Source of the DNA: G032773895 sp965248935
GTDB lineage: Bacteria > Pseudomonadota > Gammaproteobacteria > Pseudomonadales > Cellvibrionaceae
Direction: 5' to 3'
Length of the DNA stretch: 64,000 nucleotides
Assembly: GCA_965248935.1 (NCBI GenBank)
Contig: OZ252214.1
Location: 3,720,001-3,784,000, forward strand
Shown piece after piece: positions 1 to 9,483 of the stretch. The notes beneath the pieces were generated by a model. The model had not been told where the DNA came from and searched no databases. It saw only the letters and a list, made by a program, of their open reading frames with translations. The position numbers were made by a program, and so were the translations under genes. The first letter of the stretch is position 1; every line of letters starts with the position of its first letter.

Positions 1-1115
1 TGGATATTGGCCAAGCTGTTATCCACGACAACCTTTCCTTGGGAATATTGGTTGAAATCCCGGAAGAGCGTGATTCTTCTCCTGTGGTTAAGAACATTCT
101 CTACCGAATGCATGAAATCGGTATGCAGGTTCGATTTCAACCCATTACTGAAGCAAGCTACGATGAATGGGTAAAACACCAGGGCAAACAACGACATATT
201 GTGACATTGCTCGCCCGGCAAATATCTGCGGAACAAATTGAGGCATTGACCTCTGTTGTCAGTTCGCAGGGGTTAAATATTGACAATATCAGCCGTTTGT
301 CAGGCCGAGTTTCTCTGTGTGACGATGGACAGTCGAGTATTGCTTGCGTTGAATTTTCTGCCCGAGGAACGGCCAATGATGATGTTAAATTACGTTCGGA
401 ATTTGCTAAATTGGCGTCTAAGTTGGATGTCGATATTGCTTTCCAAGAAGATAATATGTATCGACGTACGCGCCGGTTAGTGTGTTTTGATATGGATTCA
501 ACATTGATTGAAGCTGAAGTTATTGATGAATTGGCTAAGGCTGCTGGAGTAGGTGAACAGGTCGCAGAAATTACCGAAGCGGCCATGCGTGGTGAACTCA
601 ATTTTAAAGAGAGTTTCCAACGAAGAATGTCTTTACTCAAAGGGTTAGATGAATCCGTATTGGAAGGGATTGCTGAGCAATTACCCATAACAGAGGGCGC
701 AGAAAGATTAATTCGGACTTTAAAAAATCTTGGGTATAAAACGGCAATTTTATCTGGGGGGTTTAATTATTTTGGTCGTTATTTACAAAGCAAACTGGGT
801 ATTGATTACGTATATGCCAACGAGCTTGAAATTGTTGATGGAAAAGTAACAGGTAATGTTTGTGAGCCAGTTGTGGATGGGGCGAGGAAAGCTCGTTTAC
901 TAGAGCAACTGGCCGAACAAGAAAAAATTTCCTTAGACCAAGTTGTTGCAGTGGGTGATGGCGCGAATGATTTACCTATGTTGAGTATTGCTGGGTTGGG
1001 CATTGCGTTTAGAGCAAAGCCCTTGGTGAAAGCTGAAGCCAAGCAGTCTATTTCCACCCTAGGGCTAGACGCTATTTTGTATTTAATGGGGTTTAGAGAT
1101 AGGGAAATTTCTTAA
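1..1115 (+). CDS. serB: Phosphoserine phosphatase SerB, 5' end outside the window
   Basis: Catalyses the last step of serine synthesis, O-phosphoserine to serine, in the cytoplasm. The HAD signature FDMDSTLIE sits mid-protein, followed by GGF (HAD motif II region) and GDGANDLPM (motif IV). The N-terminal part looks like the ACT-like regulatory region of long gammaproteobacterial SerB proteins. A TTG at 39 could be taken as a start, but the frame is open from base 3 and upstream codons read DIGQAVIHDNLSLG, which runs smoothly into the family sequence. I therefore treat the gene as truncated by the window edge. It converges on the fimX-like gene, overlapping it by 4 bases. The serB/fimX pairing matches Pseudomonas. 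Confidence 0.95.
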   Translation, partial: DIGQAVIHDNLSLGILVEIPEERDSSPVVKNILYRMHEIGMQVRFQPITEASYDEWVKHQGKQRHIVTLLARQISAEQIEALTSVVSSQGLNIDNISRLSGRVSLCDDGQSSIACVEFSARGTANDDVKLRSEFAKLASKLDVDIAFQEDNMYRRTRRLVCFDMDSTLIEAEVIDELAKAAGVGEQVAEITEAAMRGELNFKESFQRRMSLLKGLDESVLEGIAEQLPITEGAERLIRTLKNLGYKTAILSGGFNYFGRYLQSKLGIDYVYANELEIVDGKVTGNVCEPVVDGARKARLLEQLAEQEKISLDQVVAVGDGANDLPMLSIAGLGIAFRAKPLVKAEAKQSISTLGLDAILYLMGFRDREIS

Positions 1116-3205
1116 CTTTCCATATCAAAATCGTAGTTCATTGAATCTGAGGGTTCTTGTAAATAGTAGCCTTGGATATAGTGAACACCAGTTTGCCATA
1201 ACTTGGATAATACGGTTGCGTTTTCGACAAAAGGCACGATGGTAATTTTGTCTTGTTGATGCAGCTCACTAACAATTTCGTTTAGCACATCAGCACTGTC
1301 TGGATTATTTTGCAGGTCTTGAGTAAAGGAACCGTCGATTTTTACATGGCTGGTGGATACACTTTTAAGTGTATTAAACGGATTAAGCGCACAGCCAAAC
1401 GAGCTAATACTACATTCGCACCCCATTTCTTTTAGTTGCTTGGTGAAAGTGTTTGCTACGTTTAAATGGTCGTTTATATCGATTTCCTTCAGTTGGAAAA
1501 TAATGGCACTGGTGGGCAGTTTTGCCGCTCTAAACGCAACCGCAAGCCAAGGAGGTAAGGTTGCATCAAGCAAGGATTCACGACTTAAATTCAATATTAA
1601 CCTTGTTTGATGGCCTTTTGCTCGGTGCTCAGAAAGCACTTTAATGGATTTTAATATTACCCAACGGTCAATTTTGGTTGTTATTCCCATTTTTGCCGCA
1701 GACGCTAAGAAGTCGTTTGGAGAAATTTCTTCATCGTCATTGTTGAGCATACGCAGCAGAATTTCATAGTGTTCCATTTCTGAGCCGCGTAAACTTAAAA
1801 TAGGCTGGAACAATAACTTAAATTTGCCCTGGTCGAGAGCGGACTGAACCATTTGAGTAACGCTAGCTTTGGTTGCTGCTTTTGTTTCCGGCTCATAAAT
1901 TTTAGCGAGAACTTCTGAGTCTTCTTTATTGGCTTTTTGCGCCAGCTCCAATGCTTTAAGGGCATGGTTAATGGGGGTCTCAGAATTGGCGCTGGTTTCG
2001 GTAATAAGGCTTATTCCAACATTGTAATTAAAATGTAGAGTAGAGCCTTCAATATCTACTATATACTCCCGCATTTTTTTGCAGAGAGCTTCGCCGCGTT
2101 TTACTGCTGTGCCAGCATCAATTTTGGGCACCAACAGCATAAAGCTGTCTTCTCCGAAGCGACATAATATATCGCCTTCTTTTATCAAAGATTTTGCGTG
2201 GTTGGCAATGGTTCCTACTACTATATCCGTCGATGTAATGCCAAGCTTGGAATGGACCGTTTCAGTAAAATTATCTATACCAATATGAATGAGGGCACTG
2301 TTAATACCTTTTTTGATTGCATTATCGACCACCTGTTCTAGTGATTCGATAAGATGGTTTTTGTTGAATAAACCTGTCGCTAAATCTTGGCTTTTAATTT
2401 GTTCTAACTGCGCTTCCAATTCTTCACTGTCAACTGCTTTTGATTGAATTAAAAACTGAATACAGGTTTCTTCGTCGTAATTAGATTTACTGACGTTGAT
2501 GCGAAGCTTTTTTTCGTTATTATTTGCATTAACGGCGGTAAATTCAAACTTAGTGGTAACCAAGTCATCCGTTTTAAGAAGGAAATTCTTAAGGAGTTGC
2601 TTAACTTTATCTTGATCTGATTTGGCGGTAATATCGATTACAGGTAAGCATTCTAGCTCGTCTCGGGTTTCATATTCCATTAGCTCGGCAAAAGAGTCGT
2701 TTGCATAGAGAAACATGCCATCTTGAATAAAGGCGATGCCATCTCGTGAGCTATCAAGTAACTGCTGGTTTCGTCTCTCAATTTCTTTATGTCGCCTTTC
2801 TATGAGTCTACGCTTGCTTCTTTCGTCGTGGTTTTTCATTTCTTTTTGAATAACCAGAAGCAAGTGTTGATCTTCGTCTAAGCGCACGACATCTTGAGCG
2901 CCCAACTTCATACCGGCAACCACAGGCTTAGAGCCCTCTTCGTCTGTCAACAGAATCATAGGCACGTCTTTATTTAACCTATGAATTGCTTTGATTGCAG
3001 TGGATGGAAGCAAGTTTTGGGTTGTATCAAGGGCAATCATCAGGTCCCAACTTTTTTCTTGAAGAAGCTTATTGAGTACGTCTTCACTCTCTACATGCTG
3101 GGCGCGAACAGGTCTGCCTGAATTGTGAAGCATACTGATGAGCCGCTCGGCTTCAGAACGAGAGTCATTAAGAATGAGAAGTCTTATCGTATTATATTGA
3201 TTCAT
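1112..3205 (-). CDS. fimX: FimX-like REC-PAS-GGDEF-EAL protein, catalytically degenerate
   Basis: Probable c-di-GMP effector for type IV pilus assembly and twitching, by homology to FimX. Domain order in 697 residues: receiver-like (about 5-125), a charged helix, PAS (about 145-255), GGDEF-like (about 275-430) and EAL-like (about 445-690). Both catalytic cores are broken. The GGDEF loop reads FGEDSF, the EAL motif reads EIL, and the paired aspartates of the EAL domain (normally DDFG) are SSFG. The receiver also lacks a clear phospho-acceptor setting. This suggests c-di-GMP binding without synthesis or hydrolysis, as in FimX. I chose the ATG at 3205 (MNQYNTIRLLIL) over a TTG at 3256 because the family starts just before TIRLLIL. 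The serB neighbour is the same as in Pseudomonas. Confidence 0.82.
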   Translation of the reverse strand: MNQYNTIRLLILNDSRSEAERLISMLHNSGRPVRAQHVESEDVLNKLLQEKSWDLMIALDTTQNLLPSTAIKAIHRLNKDVPMILLTDEEGSKPVVAGMKLGAQDVVRLDEDQHLLLVIQKEMKNHDERSKRRLIERRHKEIERRNQQLLDSSRDGIAFIQDGMFLYANDSFAELMEYETRDELECLPVIDITAKSDQDKVKQLLKNFLLKTDDLVTTKFEFTAVNANNNEKKLRINVSKSNYDEETCIQFLIQSKAVDSEELEAQLEQIKSQDLATGLFNKNHLIESLEQVVDNAIKKGINSALIHIGIDNFTETVHSKLGITSTDIVVGTIANHAKSLIKEGDILCRFGEDSFMLLVPKIDAGTAVKRGEALCKKMREYIVDIEGSTLHFNYNVGISLITETSANSETPINHALKALELAQKANKEDSEVLAKIYEPETKAATKASVTQMVQSALDQGKFKLLFQPILSLRGSEMEHYEILLRMLNNDDEEISPNDFLASAAKMGITTKIDRWVILKSIKVLSEHRAKGHQTRLILNLSRESLLDATLPPWLAVAFRAAKLPTSAIIFQLKEIDINDHLNVANTFTKQLKEMGCECSISSFGCALNPFNTLKSVSTSHVKIDGSFTQDLQNNPDSADVLNEIVSELHQQDKITIVPFVENATVLSKLWQTGVHYIQGYYLQEPSDSMNYDFDMES

Positions 3206-3379
3206 GCCTTGATCTATTCTACTGCTCTGTTTTCTAAACCATTTTAGATGGGCCAATTCCGTTGTCTGGAATCGTGATGACCGTTATCTATTGACAATCT
3301 TGTTGCGCGAGAAGGGTAGTTTACCGTATATGGTCCGCTATCGCTTGTGGTCGTTGTGAAGTTTTACATAAGAATTAGA

Positions 3380-5113
3380 TTACTCCCAGGATGAGTCAAA
3401 GTGACTTGGTTTAGGCTTATTCGATTCGGTTGTTGTTTGTGCCGCGCCATCGATTGGGCGATAGGTAAATTGCTGCATATTACCTGTTGAAAATATCTTT
3501 CTATCCAGTTTCAGATTAGTAACGGCATCACCATCAAAGGCTCTAACTTTGTCCTGGTCTGTAAATGGAACCGCAGCGGTTACCAGCGAAGAGGGAATAT
3601 TGGTTATTTTTGATGGGGGTAGCTGTATTGCTCTCATGTACTCGGAGTAGCCGCCCATATCGTAGACTCTCGCAAGGGCGTATGGGCGGGCTTGTATCGC
3701 CAATGTTTGAACCCCCAACTGAGACGCCTGCTTGAGTTGGCGTATCCAACGAACGACGCCAAGAGTCCAGGAACGTTTCCCCATTTCCTTGATCCCAATT
3801 AATTCTCCTGCTTGCAAACGGGTGGGAACCTCACCTTTCCACAAAAGGCAGTAACCTCCAGCGCTCACGTTTTGCAAGGATACTTTATAGGATGGCCGGT
3901 CTGGGGTGGCACTATTCACGTTTTTTGCTTCGAGAGGCGTTAAGCCAGTAGGCATGGCATTTTTGACTCGGCCAAATACGGATGATGTATCTCCCTCTTG
4001 CCCTACAAAGTCTTCGAAGGATTGTCCGCCAGAAATAAAGTAGTGGCAATCTACCAGCCCCATACAGGCGTCCGCCATCATTTGTGCGGTTTTTCTTTCC
4101 TGTTTGCGCTGAGCGATATTACCCCAGTTATTGAGAAGGTGCTCCAATAGCTGAGTTGGGAAGTCTTTGAGAACTTTGATGGTGTTTGCGTCGCCAATAA
4201 CCTCTGCTGCTTCGCCAGACTGTTTGGACAGTTGTCCTAGTAGTAAACCAAAATCCAGCTCAAGTACTGCGATTTGCTCTTCTTTGCTCAGTTTTGATTT
4301 ATAGACAGGAGGTGAGTCTGCAATTAAATTAATGGCATAGAAATTGTTATCTTCGCCGGTCAGCTCTGGGTGGGTTTTAACGTGGTTACTCCAGGTTTCA
4401 AATGTCTGGTAGCAAAGGGAGACATCCGTTTGATTTAGCTGATTGGACTTAGCTGTCGCTAACATCAAAATTCGTAGATATGCTGCTTGTACTTTGGTTG
4501 ATCGAGAAAAGTACAGAAGAGGGTCCATGACCGGCGTATTGAGCAAATCGTAGAACTCGGCAATAAGGTATAGGGTATTAAGCCTTTGCCATAGCCCGTT
4601 AGGGGTCTGAGTATAAAGCTGATAGTTTCTTAAAAACAGTAAACCAATTCCAGTGATAGCCCGGTGTAGGGCTATTGCCAGCGCCTCTTTGATTGCGGGC
4701 TTAATTTTATTTTGCTGGCAAATGCTCACAATACATTGGGTATAGCCGTCGAGCATGGCTTTTTGCAATGATTGGGCAACAATTGCGGATTTTTGTGCGG
4801 GTTCAGGTAGTATAACTGGCTGTTGTAAAAAGTTTTTAGATAAGCCAATTATGCAATGTTGCACGGTCGGCCTTACCGCCTCAAGCATATCAAGCCGACT
4901 AGTAAAATCTGTCTTCAGGCGACTTAGTTCGGGGATATTTCTGTAGAGTTGGCTGCTGGTCTGATTGACTTGGGTTGCTTTTAAGCTATTTACCCAGCTT
5001 GCAACTTTACCTGCTTTACTTCCAGCAAAAGATAATTTTGCCAAGTCTTGGGCGGGTAAGCGCAACTTTGCTAACAGGTTTGTGGGGTGTAATGTTTCTT
5101 CTAATTTATTCAT
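3380..5113 (-). CDS. PilZ-like domain protein next to fimX
   Basis: A protein of 577 residues, mostly helical and without a recognised enzyme motif. The C-terminal third contains a PilZ-like segment with NVSAGG (the N/DxSxxG signature) followed by GVVRWIRQL. This suggests binding of, or structural relation to, c-di-GMP receptors. It lies 174 bases upstream of the fimX-like gene on the same strand, and a gene of this kind follows fimX in Pseudomonas. A role in surface motility or c-di-GMP signalling is inferred from context only. The ATG at 5113 is preferred over a TTG one codon earlier. The nearest GAGGA lies about 16 bases upstream, which is far for a ribosome binding site. Confidence 0.6.
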   Translation of the reverse strand: MNKLEETLHPTNLLAKLRLPAQDLAKLSFAGSKAGKVASWVNSLKATQVNQTSSQLYRNIPELSRLKTDFTSRLDMLEAVRPTVQHCIIGLSKNFLQQPVILPEPAQKSAIVAQSLQKAMLDGYTQCIVSICQQNKIKPAIKEALAIALHRAITGIGLLFLRNYQLYTQTPNGLWQRLNTLYLIAEFYDLLNTPVMDPLLYFSRSTKVQAAYLRILMLATAKSNQLNQTDVSLCYQTFETWSNHVKTHPELTGEDNNFYAINLIADSPPVYKSKLSKEEQIAVLELDFGLLLGQLSKQSGEAAEVIGDANTIKVLKDFPTQLLEHLLNNWGNIAQRKQERKTAQMMADACMGLVDCHYFISGGQSFEDFVGQEGDTSSVFGRVKNAMPTGLTPLEAKNVNSATPDRPSYKVSLQNVSAGGYCLLWKGEVPTRLQAGELIGIKEMGKRSWTLGVVRWIRQLKQASQLGVQTLAIQARPYALARVYDMGGYSEYMRAIQLPPSKITNIPSSLVTAAVPFTDQDKVRAFDGDAVTNLKLDRKIFSTGNMQQFTYRPIDGAAQTTTESNKPKPSHFDSSWE

Positions 5114-5672
5114 CAATTTTGTTTGTTTTGTCCTCCCTGGTTCTAAAAGCGCTTTTTCTCCAACGAAAACTTGGCCTTGTGTATAAGTTTTATCATTTAC
5201 TCATAGGCTGAGTATAGCTAGGGTACTCTTGCTTAAGCCTTAAAAAATAACCCTAACGAGTGATATTTTCAACTTATCATAGAATTTTCAAGAAGATTGG
5301 CCGTTGTAAGGTATTCTTTAGTCAATTTTTCGGTTATTACCGGGTTTTGGGTGAATAGCCCCTAAGGTTTACTTTTCACTTTACCTGTCTTTCCCTGAAC
5401 GAAGTAACCTTATTATAAATATTCGCCTTGTTGCAATTGAAAACATCGTTAAGAAAAGAGAGTACTCGTATGTAATCGTTAAAATTGGTGGGTACTTAAG
5501 GCGAAAATTGAATGGTAGAGCGGGCATTCTAATAGATTTTTATTTTTTTGCGATTAATTGTAGGTTTAATGTAAGTTATTGTTTCTAGGTGTTTCGAATG
5601 TTATGCCGAGTAATTAGGCTTAACCAGGGACTGCTTGGTTTATTATTGATCGCCTGAGGCCCTTGTCTTGAT
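5114..5672. other. Intergenic stretch, no gene seen
   Basis: About 560 bases between the start of the PilZ-like gene and the end of epmB. It is AT-rich, stops are frequent in all frames, and I recognise no RNA gene. It presumably holds the promoter of the minus-strand pair to its left. I could not pick a convincing hexamer pair. Confidence 0.5.
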
Positions 5673-6680
5673 TTAAACAATTGGTGTCTTGGAAAGCTTT
5701 CCGGCTTCTTCTTTGACTAGTTTAGGCACGAGATATCCTGGTAATTGGGTTAGTAGAGACTGATACAGCCCCAGTGCCTGTTCGTTCTCAATGGCAAAAT
5801 GTGCGGCACCTTGTACCTTGTCCAATAAATGTAAATAATAAGGTAATACTCCATATTCGAATAACCGGGTACTGAGTGCTTTAAGGGCATTCACATTTCC
5901 ATTAACCCCTTGTAGTAATACGGATTGGTTTAATAACGTGATCTGTGCGTACCTAAGCTGCGATAAAGCCTGTCCGACGGATTCGTCTATTTCATTTGCG
6001 TGATTACTATGGATAACGACCACAGGCGTTAAGCGGCTGGATGAAAGTAGCCTCACTAATTCATTCGTTATTCTAGAGGGGAGTACTATTGGTAGGCGAG
6101 AATGTATTCTCAGTCGCCTTAATGTTCTGATCGTTTCAAGCTCAGAAATTAACCACTCTAACTGTTTATCGGAAGAGACTAAGGGGTCCCCTCCACTCAG
6201 GATAACCTCCTCGATAGAAGGTGTATTTCGAAGATAATCTAGAGACTTAAGCCATTGATTGCGTGATGGTGCATTCGCGCCATAATCAAACTGCCGTCGA
6301 AAGCAGTATCTACAGTTAATTGCACACTGGGTTGTGCCAATAAGCAAGGCTCTGCCATGGTATTTGTGGATAATTCCCGGGACTGGGTTGGTATGTTTCT
6401 CCCCCAAGGGATCATTAGAGTAGCCCTCTGGAGAGCTTAGTTCTGCACCTAGCGGCAAAATTTGCCTAAGAAGAGGGTCTTGTGGGTTGCCCTTTTCAAC
6501 CCTCGATACATAAGAAAGAGTGGTTCTAAATGGAAATTGTTTGGCTGCGAGGCGTGCATCGGACAGTAGCCTGGGGTCTAATTCGAGCATATCGAACAGC
6601 GCTTCGGGGGTCGTTATTAGGCTTGAAAGCTCATCCTGCCAACTTTTCTCCTGCCATGTTGTAATCGTTCGAGGTATCAT
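5673..6680 (-). CDS. epmB: EF-P (R)-beta-lysine-forming aminomutase EpmB
   Basis: Radical SAM enzyme that converts L-alpha-lysine to (R)-beta-lysine for modification of elongation factor P. The cluster motif CAINCRYCFRR (CxxxCxxC) is present, followed by EVILSGGDPL typical of lysine 2,3-aminomutase relatives. The segment EKGNPQDPLLRQ matches the EpmB family near the N-terminus. I chose the ATG at 6680 (MIPRT) because it has AAGG seven bases upstream and aligns with the family N-terminus. An in-frame ATG at 6704 lacks a binding site. The gene is divergent from efp with about 200 bases between them, so modification enzyme and substrate are side by side. Confidence 0.93.
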   Translation of the reverse strand: MIPRTITTWQEKSWQDELSSLITTPEALFDMLELDPRLLSDARLAAKQFPFRTTLSYVSRVEKGNPQDPLLRQILPLGAELSSPEGYSNDPLGEKHTNPVPGIIHKYHGRALLIGTTQCAINCRYCFRRQFDYGANAPSRNQWLKSLDYLRNTPSIEEVILSGGDPLVSSDKQLEWLISELETIRTLRRLRIHSRLPIVLPSRITNELVRLLSSSRLTPVVVIHSNHANEIDESVGQALSQLRYAQITLLNQSVLLQGVNGNVNALKALSTRLFEYGVLPYYLHLLDKVQGAAHFAIENEQALGLYQSLLTQLPGYLVPKLVKEEAGKLSKTPIV

Positions 6681-6888
6681 GTGCGCCTTTTTAGTCGGTT
6701 CCATAAGCCGCTTCGCGGAGGACCGAAAGAAATTGATTGAAATTTAAACTTCTTGTTAAGTGATTTGGGTGAGTATGAGCTTGTTGTAAATAAAAGTTTG
6801 CCATGAAGCACATAATAAGCGTCTATAAAATTATCTGAATCACTCAGTGTATGTATAAAGTGAATATTTAAAAAGGTTCGAGGAAATA

Positions 6889-7458
6889 ATGGCTAACTAT
6901 TCTACCAATGAATTTAAAAGCGGTCTGAAAGTCATGTTGGAAGGGGACCCCTGCTCCATCGTTGAGAATGAATTTGTGAAGCCTGGCAAGGGGCAAGCAT
7001 TCAATCGGGTGAGGCTTAAAAACCTTCGTTCAGGCCGTGTTTGGGAGAGAACTTTTAAGTCTGGTGAAAGCCTTGAAGGTGCGGATGTCGTCGATGTGGA
7101 TATGGAATACCTCTACAACGACGGTGAATTTTGGCATTTTATGGAGCCAGAGTCCTTTGAACAGCATCAAGCCGATAAAAACGCTGTGGGGGATACCGCT
7201 TTGTGGTTACGTGAACAGGATACGGTTGTAGTGACGTTATACAATGGTTCACCTCTGGCCGTGGCTGCGCCTAACCATGTTGAGTTGGAAATTGTAGAAA
7301 CCGACCCTGGCGTAAAAGGAGATACCGCTCAAGGTGGCACCAAGCCTGCTACTTTAGCGACGGGTGCCGTTGTGAAAGTGCCTCTGTTTATTGCGCAAGG
7401 TGAAATTATTCGCGTTGATACGCGCACAGGTGAGTATTTAGGACGTGCAGGTAAGTAG
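6889..7458 (+). CDS. efp: Elongation factor P
   Basis: Ribosome-associated factor that rescues stalling at polyproline stretches. At 189 residues it has the normal three-domain length. The KPGKGQAF loop places a lysine at position 34, the residue beta-lysylated by EpmA after EpmB. The C-terminal signature with RVDTRTGEYLGRA is intact. A strong GAGGAAAT binding site lies just before ATG. Its modification genes lie on both sides (epmB upstream and divergent, epmA downstream), which supports the lysine-type rather than the arginine/rhamnose-type EF-P pathway. Confidence 0.97.
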   Translation: MANYSTNEFKSGLKVMLEGDPCSIVENEFVKPGKGQAFNRVRLKNLRSGRVWERTFKSGESLEGADVVDVDMEYLYNDGEFWHFMEPESFEQHQADKNAVGDTALWLREQDTVVVTLYNGSPLAVAAPNHVELEIVETDPGVKGDTAQGGTKPATLATGAVVKVPLFIAQGEIIRVDTRTGEYLGRAGK

Positions 7459-7473
7459 TGTTTTTCGCCCTAA

Positions 7474-7513
7474 GCGCTTGAGAGGTATCTCAGGCGCGTT
7501 TCAAATTTTTATT
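7474..7513 (+). terminator. Probable weak intrinsic terminator after efp
   Basis: GCGCTTGAGA (7474-7483) pairs with TCTCAGGCGC (7488-7497) with one wobble and a four-base loop. It is followed by a broken T-rich run. It would separate efp from epmA or attenuate read-through. Confidence 0.5.
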
Positions 7514-7549
7514 TACCACTTATAAAATTTTACTTATTATTTAAAAGCC

Positions 7550-8485
7550 TTGTTTCCGTTGAAAATACATTCCGCTAACTCGATGCTCCAGAAAAGAGCG
7601 GCCCTGCTCAGGGATATACGGGAATTTTTTTTCGATAAAAATGTGATGGAAGTCGATGTACCTGTCCTCGGGTTTTCCACGGTAACCGACCCGCATATCC
7701 AATCTTTTCGCACCGCCCATTTCTTTTTGCAAACCTCGCCTGAGTTTTATATGAAACGTCTTTTATCCGAAGGGGTAGATGATATTTATTACTTGGGAAA
7801 AGCATTTAGGCAAGAGGAAATTGGGGCAAAACACAGCCCAGAATTTACTCTACTGGAATGGTACCGCCTGGGGTGGAATGAACAACAACTTATCGACGAC
7901 GTTTTACTCCTAATCCAAATGTTGGATAAAAGCGTTGTACCTCAAAAATTAAGTTACGGTAAAGCGTTTGAGAGTGTTGTGGGAGTTAACCCTTACAATT
8001 GCTCTGTTGAAAGTTTAAAACACATTGCCCAAGAAAAATTAGATATTGATTGGCAAGATACGCAGATTAATACATGGTTGGATCTTCTCTTTACCCATTT
8101 GGTCGAACCAAGTTTCAAAGATGAACTTGTCGTTATTTACGATTTTCCCACTTCTCAGTGTGCGTTAGCACGCCTTGGTCAAAGCGAGTGCCGAAGCTAC
8201 CCCGTGGCGAAACGTTTTGAAGTCTATTGGAAAGGTATTGAACTGGCTAACGGCTATCACGAGCTTACTGATGTGACAGAGCAGCGTACTCGGTTTAAGT
8301 CGGATAATAAAATACGGAAGGCCATGGAACTACCTGAAATAAAAGTGGATGAGGATTTATTAGGCGCTTTAGATAAGGGCTTACCCGAATGTGCTGGTGT
8401 AGCTTTGGGGGTGGACAGGTTATTAATGTGCTTAGAGAATAAAAACGACATAAGCACTGTTATGCCGTTTGCGCTAAAAAAGTAG
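7550..8485 (+). CDS. epmA: EF-P (R)-beta-lysine ligase EpmA
   Basis: A paralogue of the class II lysyl-tRNA synthetase catalytic core that attaches (R)-beta-lysine to Lys34 of EF-P. The protein is 311 residues and lacks an anticodon-binding domain, as expected. Class II motif 2 (FRQEEIGAKHSPEFTLLEWYR) and motif 3 (GVALGVDRLLM) are visible. The start is uncertain. A stop lies at 7523-7525, there is no ATG before the conserved LQKRAALLRDIREFF block except at 7583, and no clear binding site is seen. TTG at 7550 gives the N-terminal length closest to the family. It lies 91 bases after efp. Confidence 0.93.
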   Translation: MFPLKIHSANSMLQKRAALLRDIREFFFDKNVMEVDVPVLGFSTVTDPHIQSFRTAHFFLQTSPEFYMKRLLSEGVDDIYYLGKAFRQEEIGAKHSPEFTLLEWYRLGWNEQQLIDDVLLLIQMLDKSVVPQKLSYGKAFESVVGVNPYNCSVESLKHIAQEKLDIDWQDTQINTWLDLLFTHLVEPSFKDELVVIYDFPTSQCALARLGQSECRSYPVAKRFEVYWKGIELANGYHELTDVTEQRTRFKSDNKIRKAMELPEIKVDEDLLGALDKGLPECAGVALGVDRLLMCLENKNDISTVMPFALKK

Positions 8486-9313
8486 TTATTTACAGTCTTT
8501 GTCGCAACTAATGCCGTGGTTCATATCCAAAGCAGGGGAATTTGACTGGGGGTGCCCAACTACTTCGGCAGGTACGCCCACCACAGTTGTGTGGGCAGGC
8601 ACATCTTTTAATACAACACTGCCTGCACCCACCTTGGCTCCTTCTCCTATTTCAATATTTCCAAGCACCTTAACCCCGGCAGAAATAAGTACCCCTTTGC
8701 GAACTTTCGGGTGCCTATCCCCTGACTCTTTACCCGTGCCACCAAGAGTGACCTCTTGCATAATAGATACATCGTCCTCGATTACGGCGGTTTCACCAAT
8801 CACGATGCCTGTTGCGTGATCCAGCATAATACCTTTGCCAATTTTTGCCGCTGGATGAATATCCACGCCAAAAGTTAATGCAATATGGCTTTGCAAAAAG
8901 TAAGCGAGAGATGTGCGCCCCTTATTCCATAGGCAATGTGCCACTCGAAATGCCTGCAAAGCATGGAAACCTTTAAAATACAAAAAGGGGAGAGCGTAGG
9001 AGTTACAAGCGGAATCTCGATCAAACACCGCTTGAATATCCGCTCGGACAGCACTGCGAATACAGCCGTCTTCACGTATTGAGTCCTCGATAATTTCCCG
9101 TGCCTGCAATGCGGAAAGCGCCAGGTTTGCTAACTTATTGGCTAAATGGAAGCTGAGGGCGCCCTCTAGCGTATCGTGATTCAATACACAGGCATGAAGA
9201 AAGCTGGCCAGTGCAGGCTCGTTTTCAGCCTGTTCTTTGGTTTCTTGTCGAATAGCCTGCCATACGAAATCATCTTGTTCGCTTATAACAGAGAGAGGCT
9301 GCTTAACTGGCAT
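8486..9313 (-). CDS. cysE: Serine O-acetyltransferase CysE
   Basis: Makes O-acetylserine from serine and acetyl-CoA, the first committed step of cysteine synthesis. An N-terminal helical domain with DIQAVFDRDSACN is followed by left-handed beta-helix hexapeptide repeats such as GIMLDHATGIVIGETAVI and GVLISAGVKVLGNIEIGEG. A short C-terminal tail follows. The ATG at 9313 is chosen because GGAG lies six bases upstream. A TTG at 9325 would lie inside that binding site's upstream region. It converges on epmA with no gap. Confidence 0.95.
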   Translation of the reverse strand: MPVKQPLSVISEQDDFVWQAIRQETKEQAENEPALASFLHACVLNHDTLEGALSFHLANKLANLALSALQAREIIEDSIREDGCIRSAVRADIQAVFDRDSACNSYALPFLYFKGFHALQAFRVAHCLWNKGRTSLAYFLQSHIALTFGVDIHPAAKIGKGIMLDHATGIVIGETAVIEDDVSIMQEVTLGGTGKESGDRHPKVRKGVLISAGVKVLGNIEIGEGAKVGAGSVVLKDVPAHTTVVGVPAEVVGHPQSNSPALDMNHGISCDKDCK

Positions 9314-9483
9314 GATGTACTCCAACGGATTGATTAGAGCGCATATTAAAACTTAGCCAAGGTGGAAACAATGTCAGCGATCAAGCAAAATACTATTGGT
9401 TGCAATTTGTACAGAAAAGACCTTGAACTTGATGGGGTAGGGCTATAGGATGCCGCGACCCAATTTATACAATAGATTATCAC

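Noticed and set aside
6708..6730. CCGCTTCGCGG palindrome upstream of epmB, similar to a stem of element B
   Set aside because: Only one short stem matches and the rest of the element is absent. Probably coincidence.
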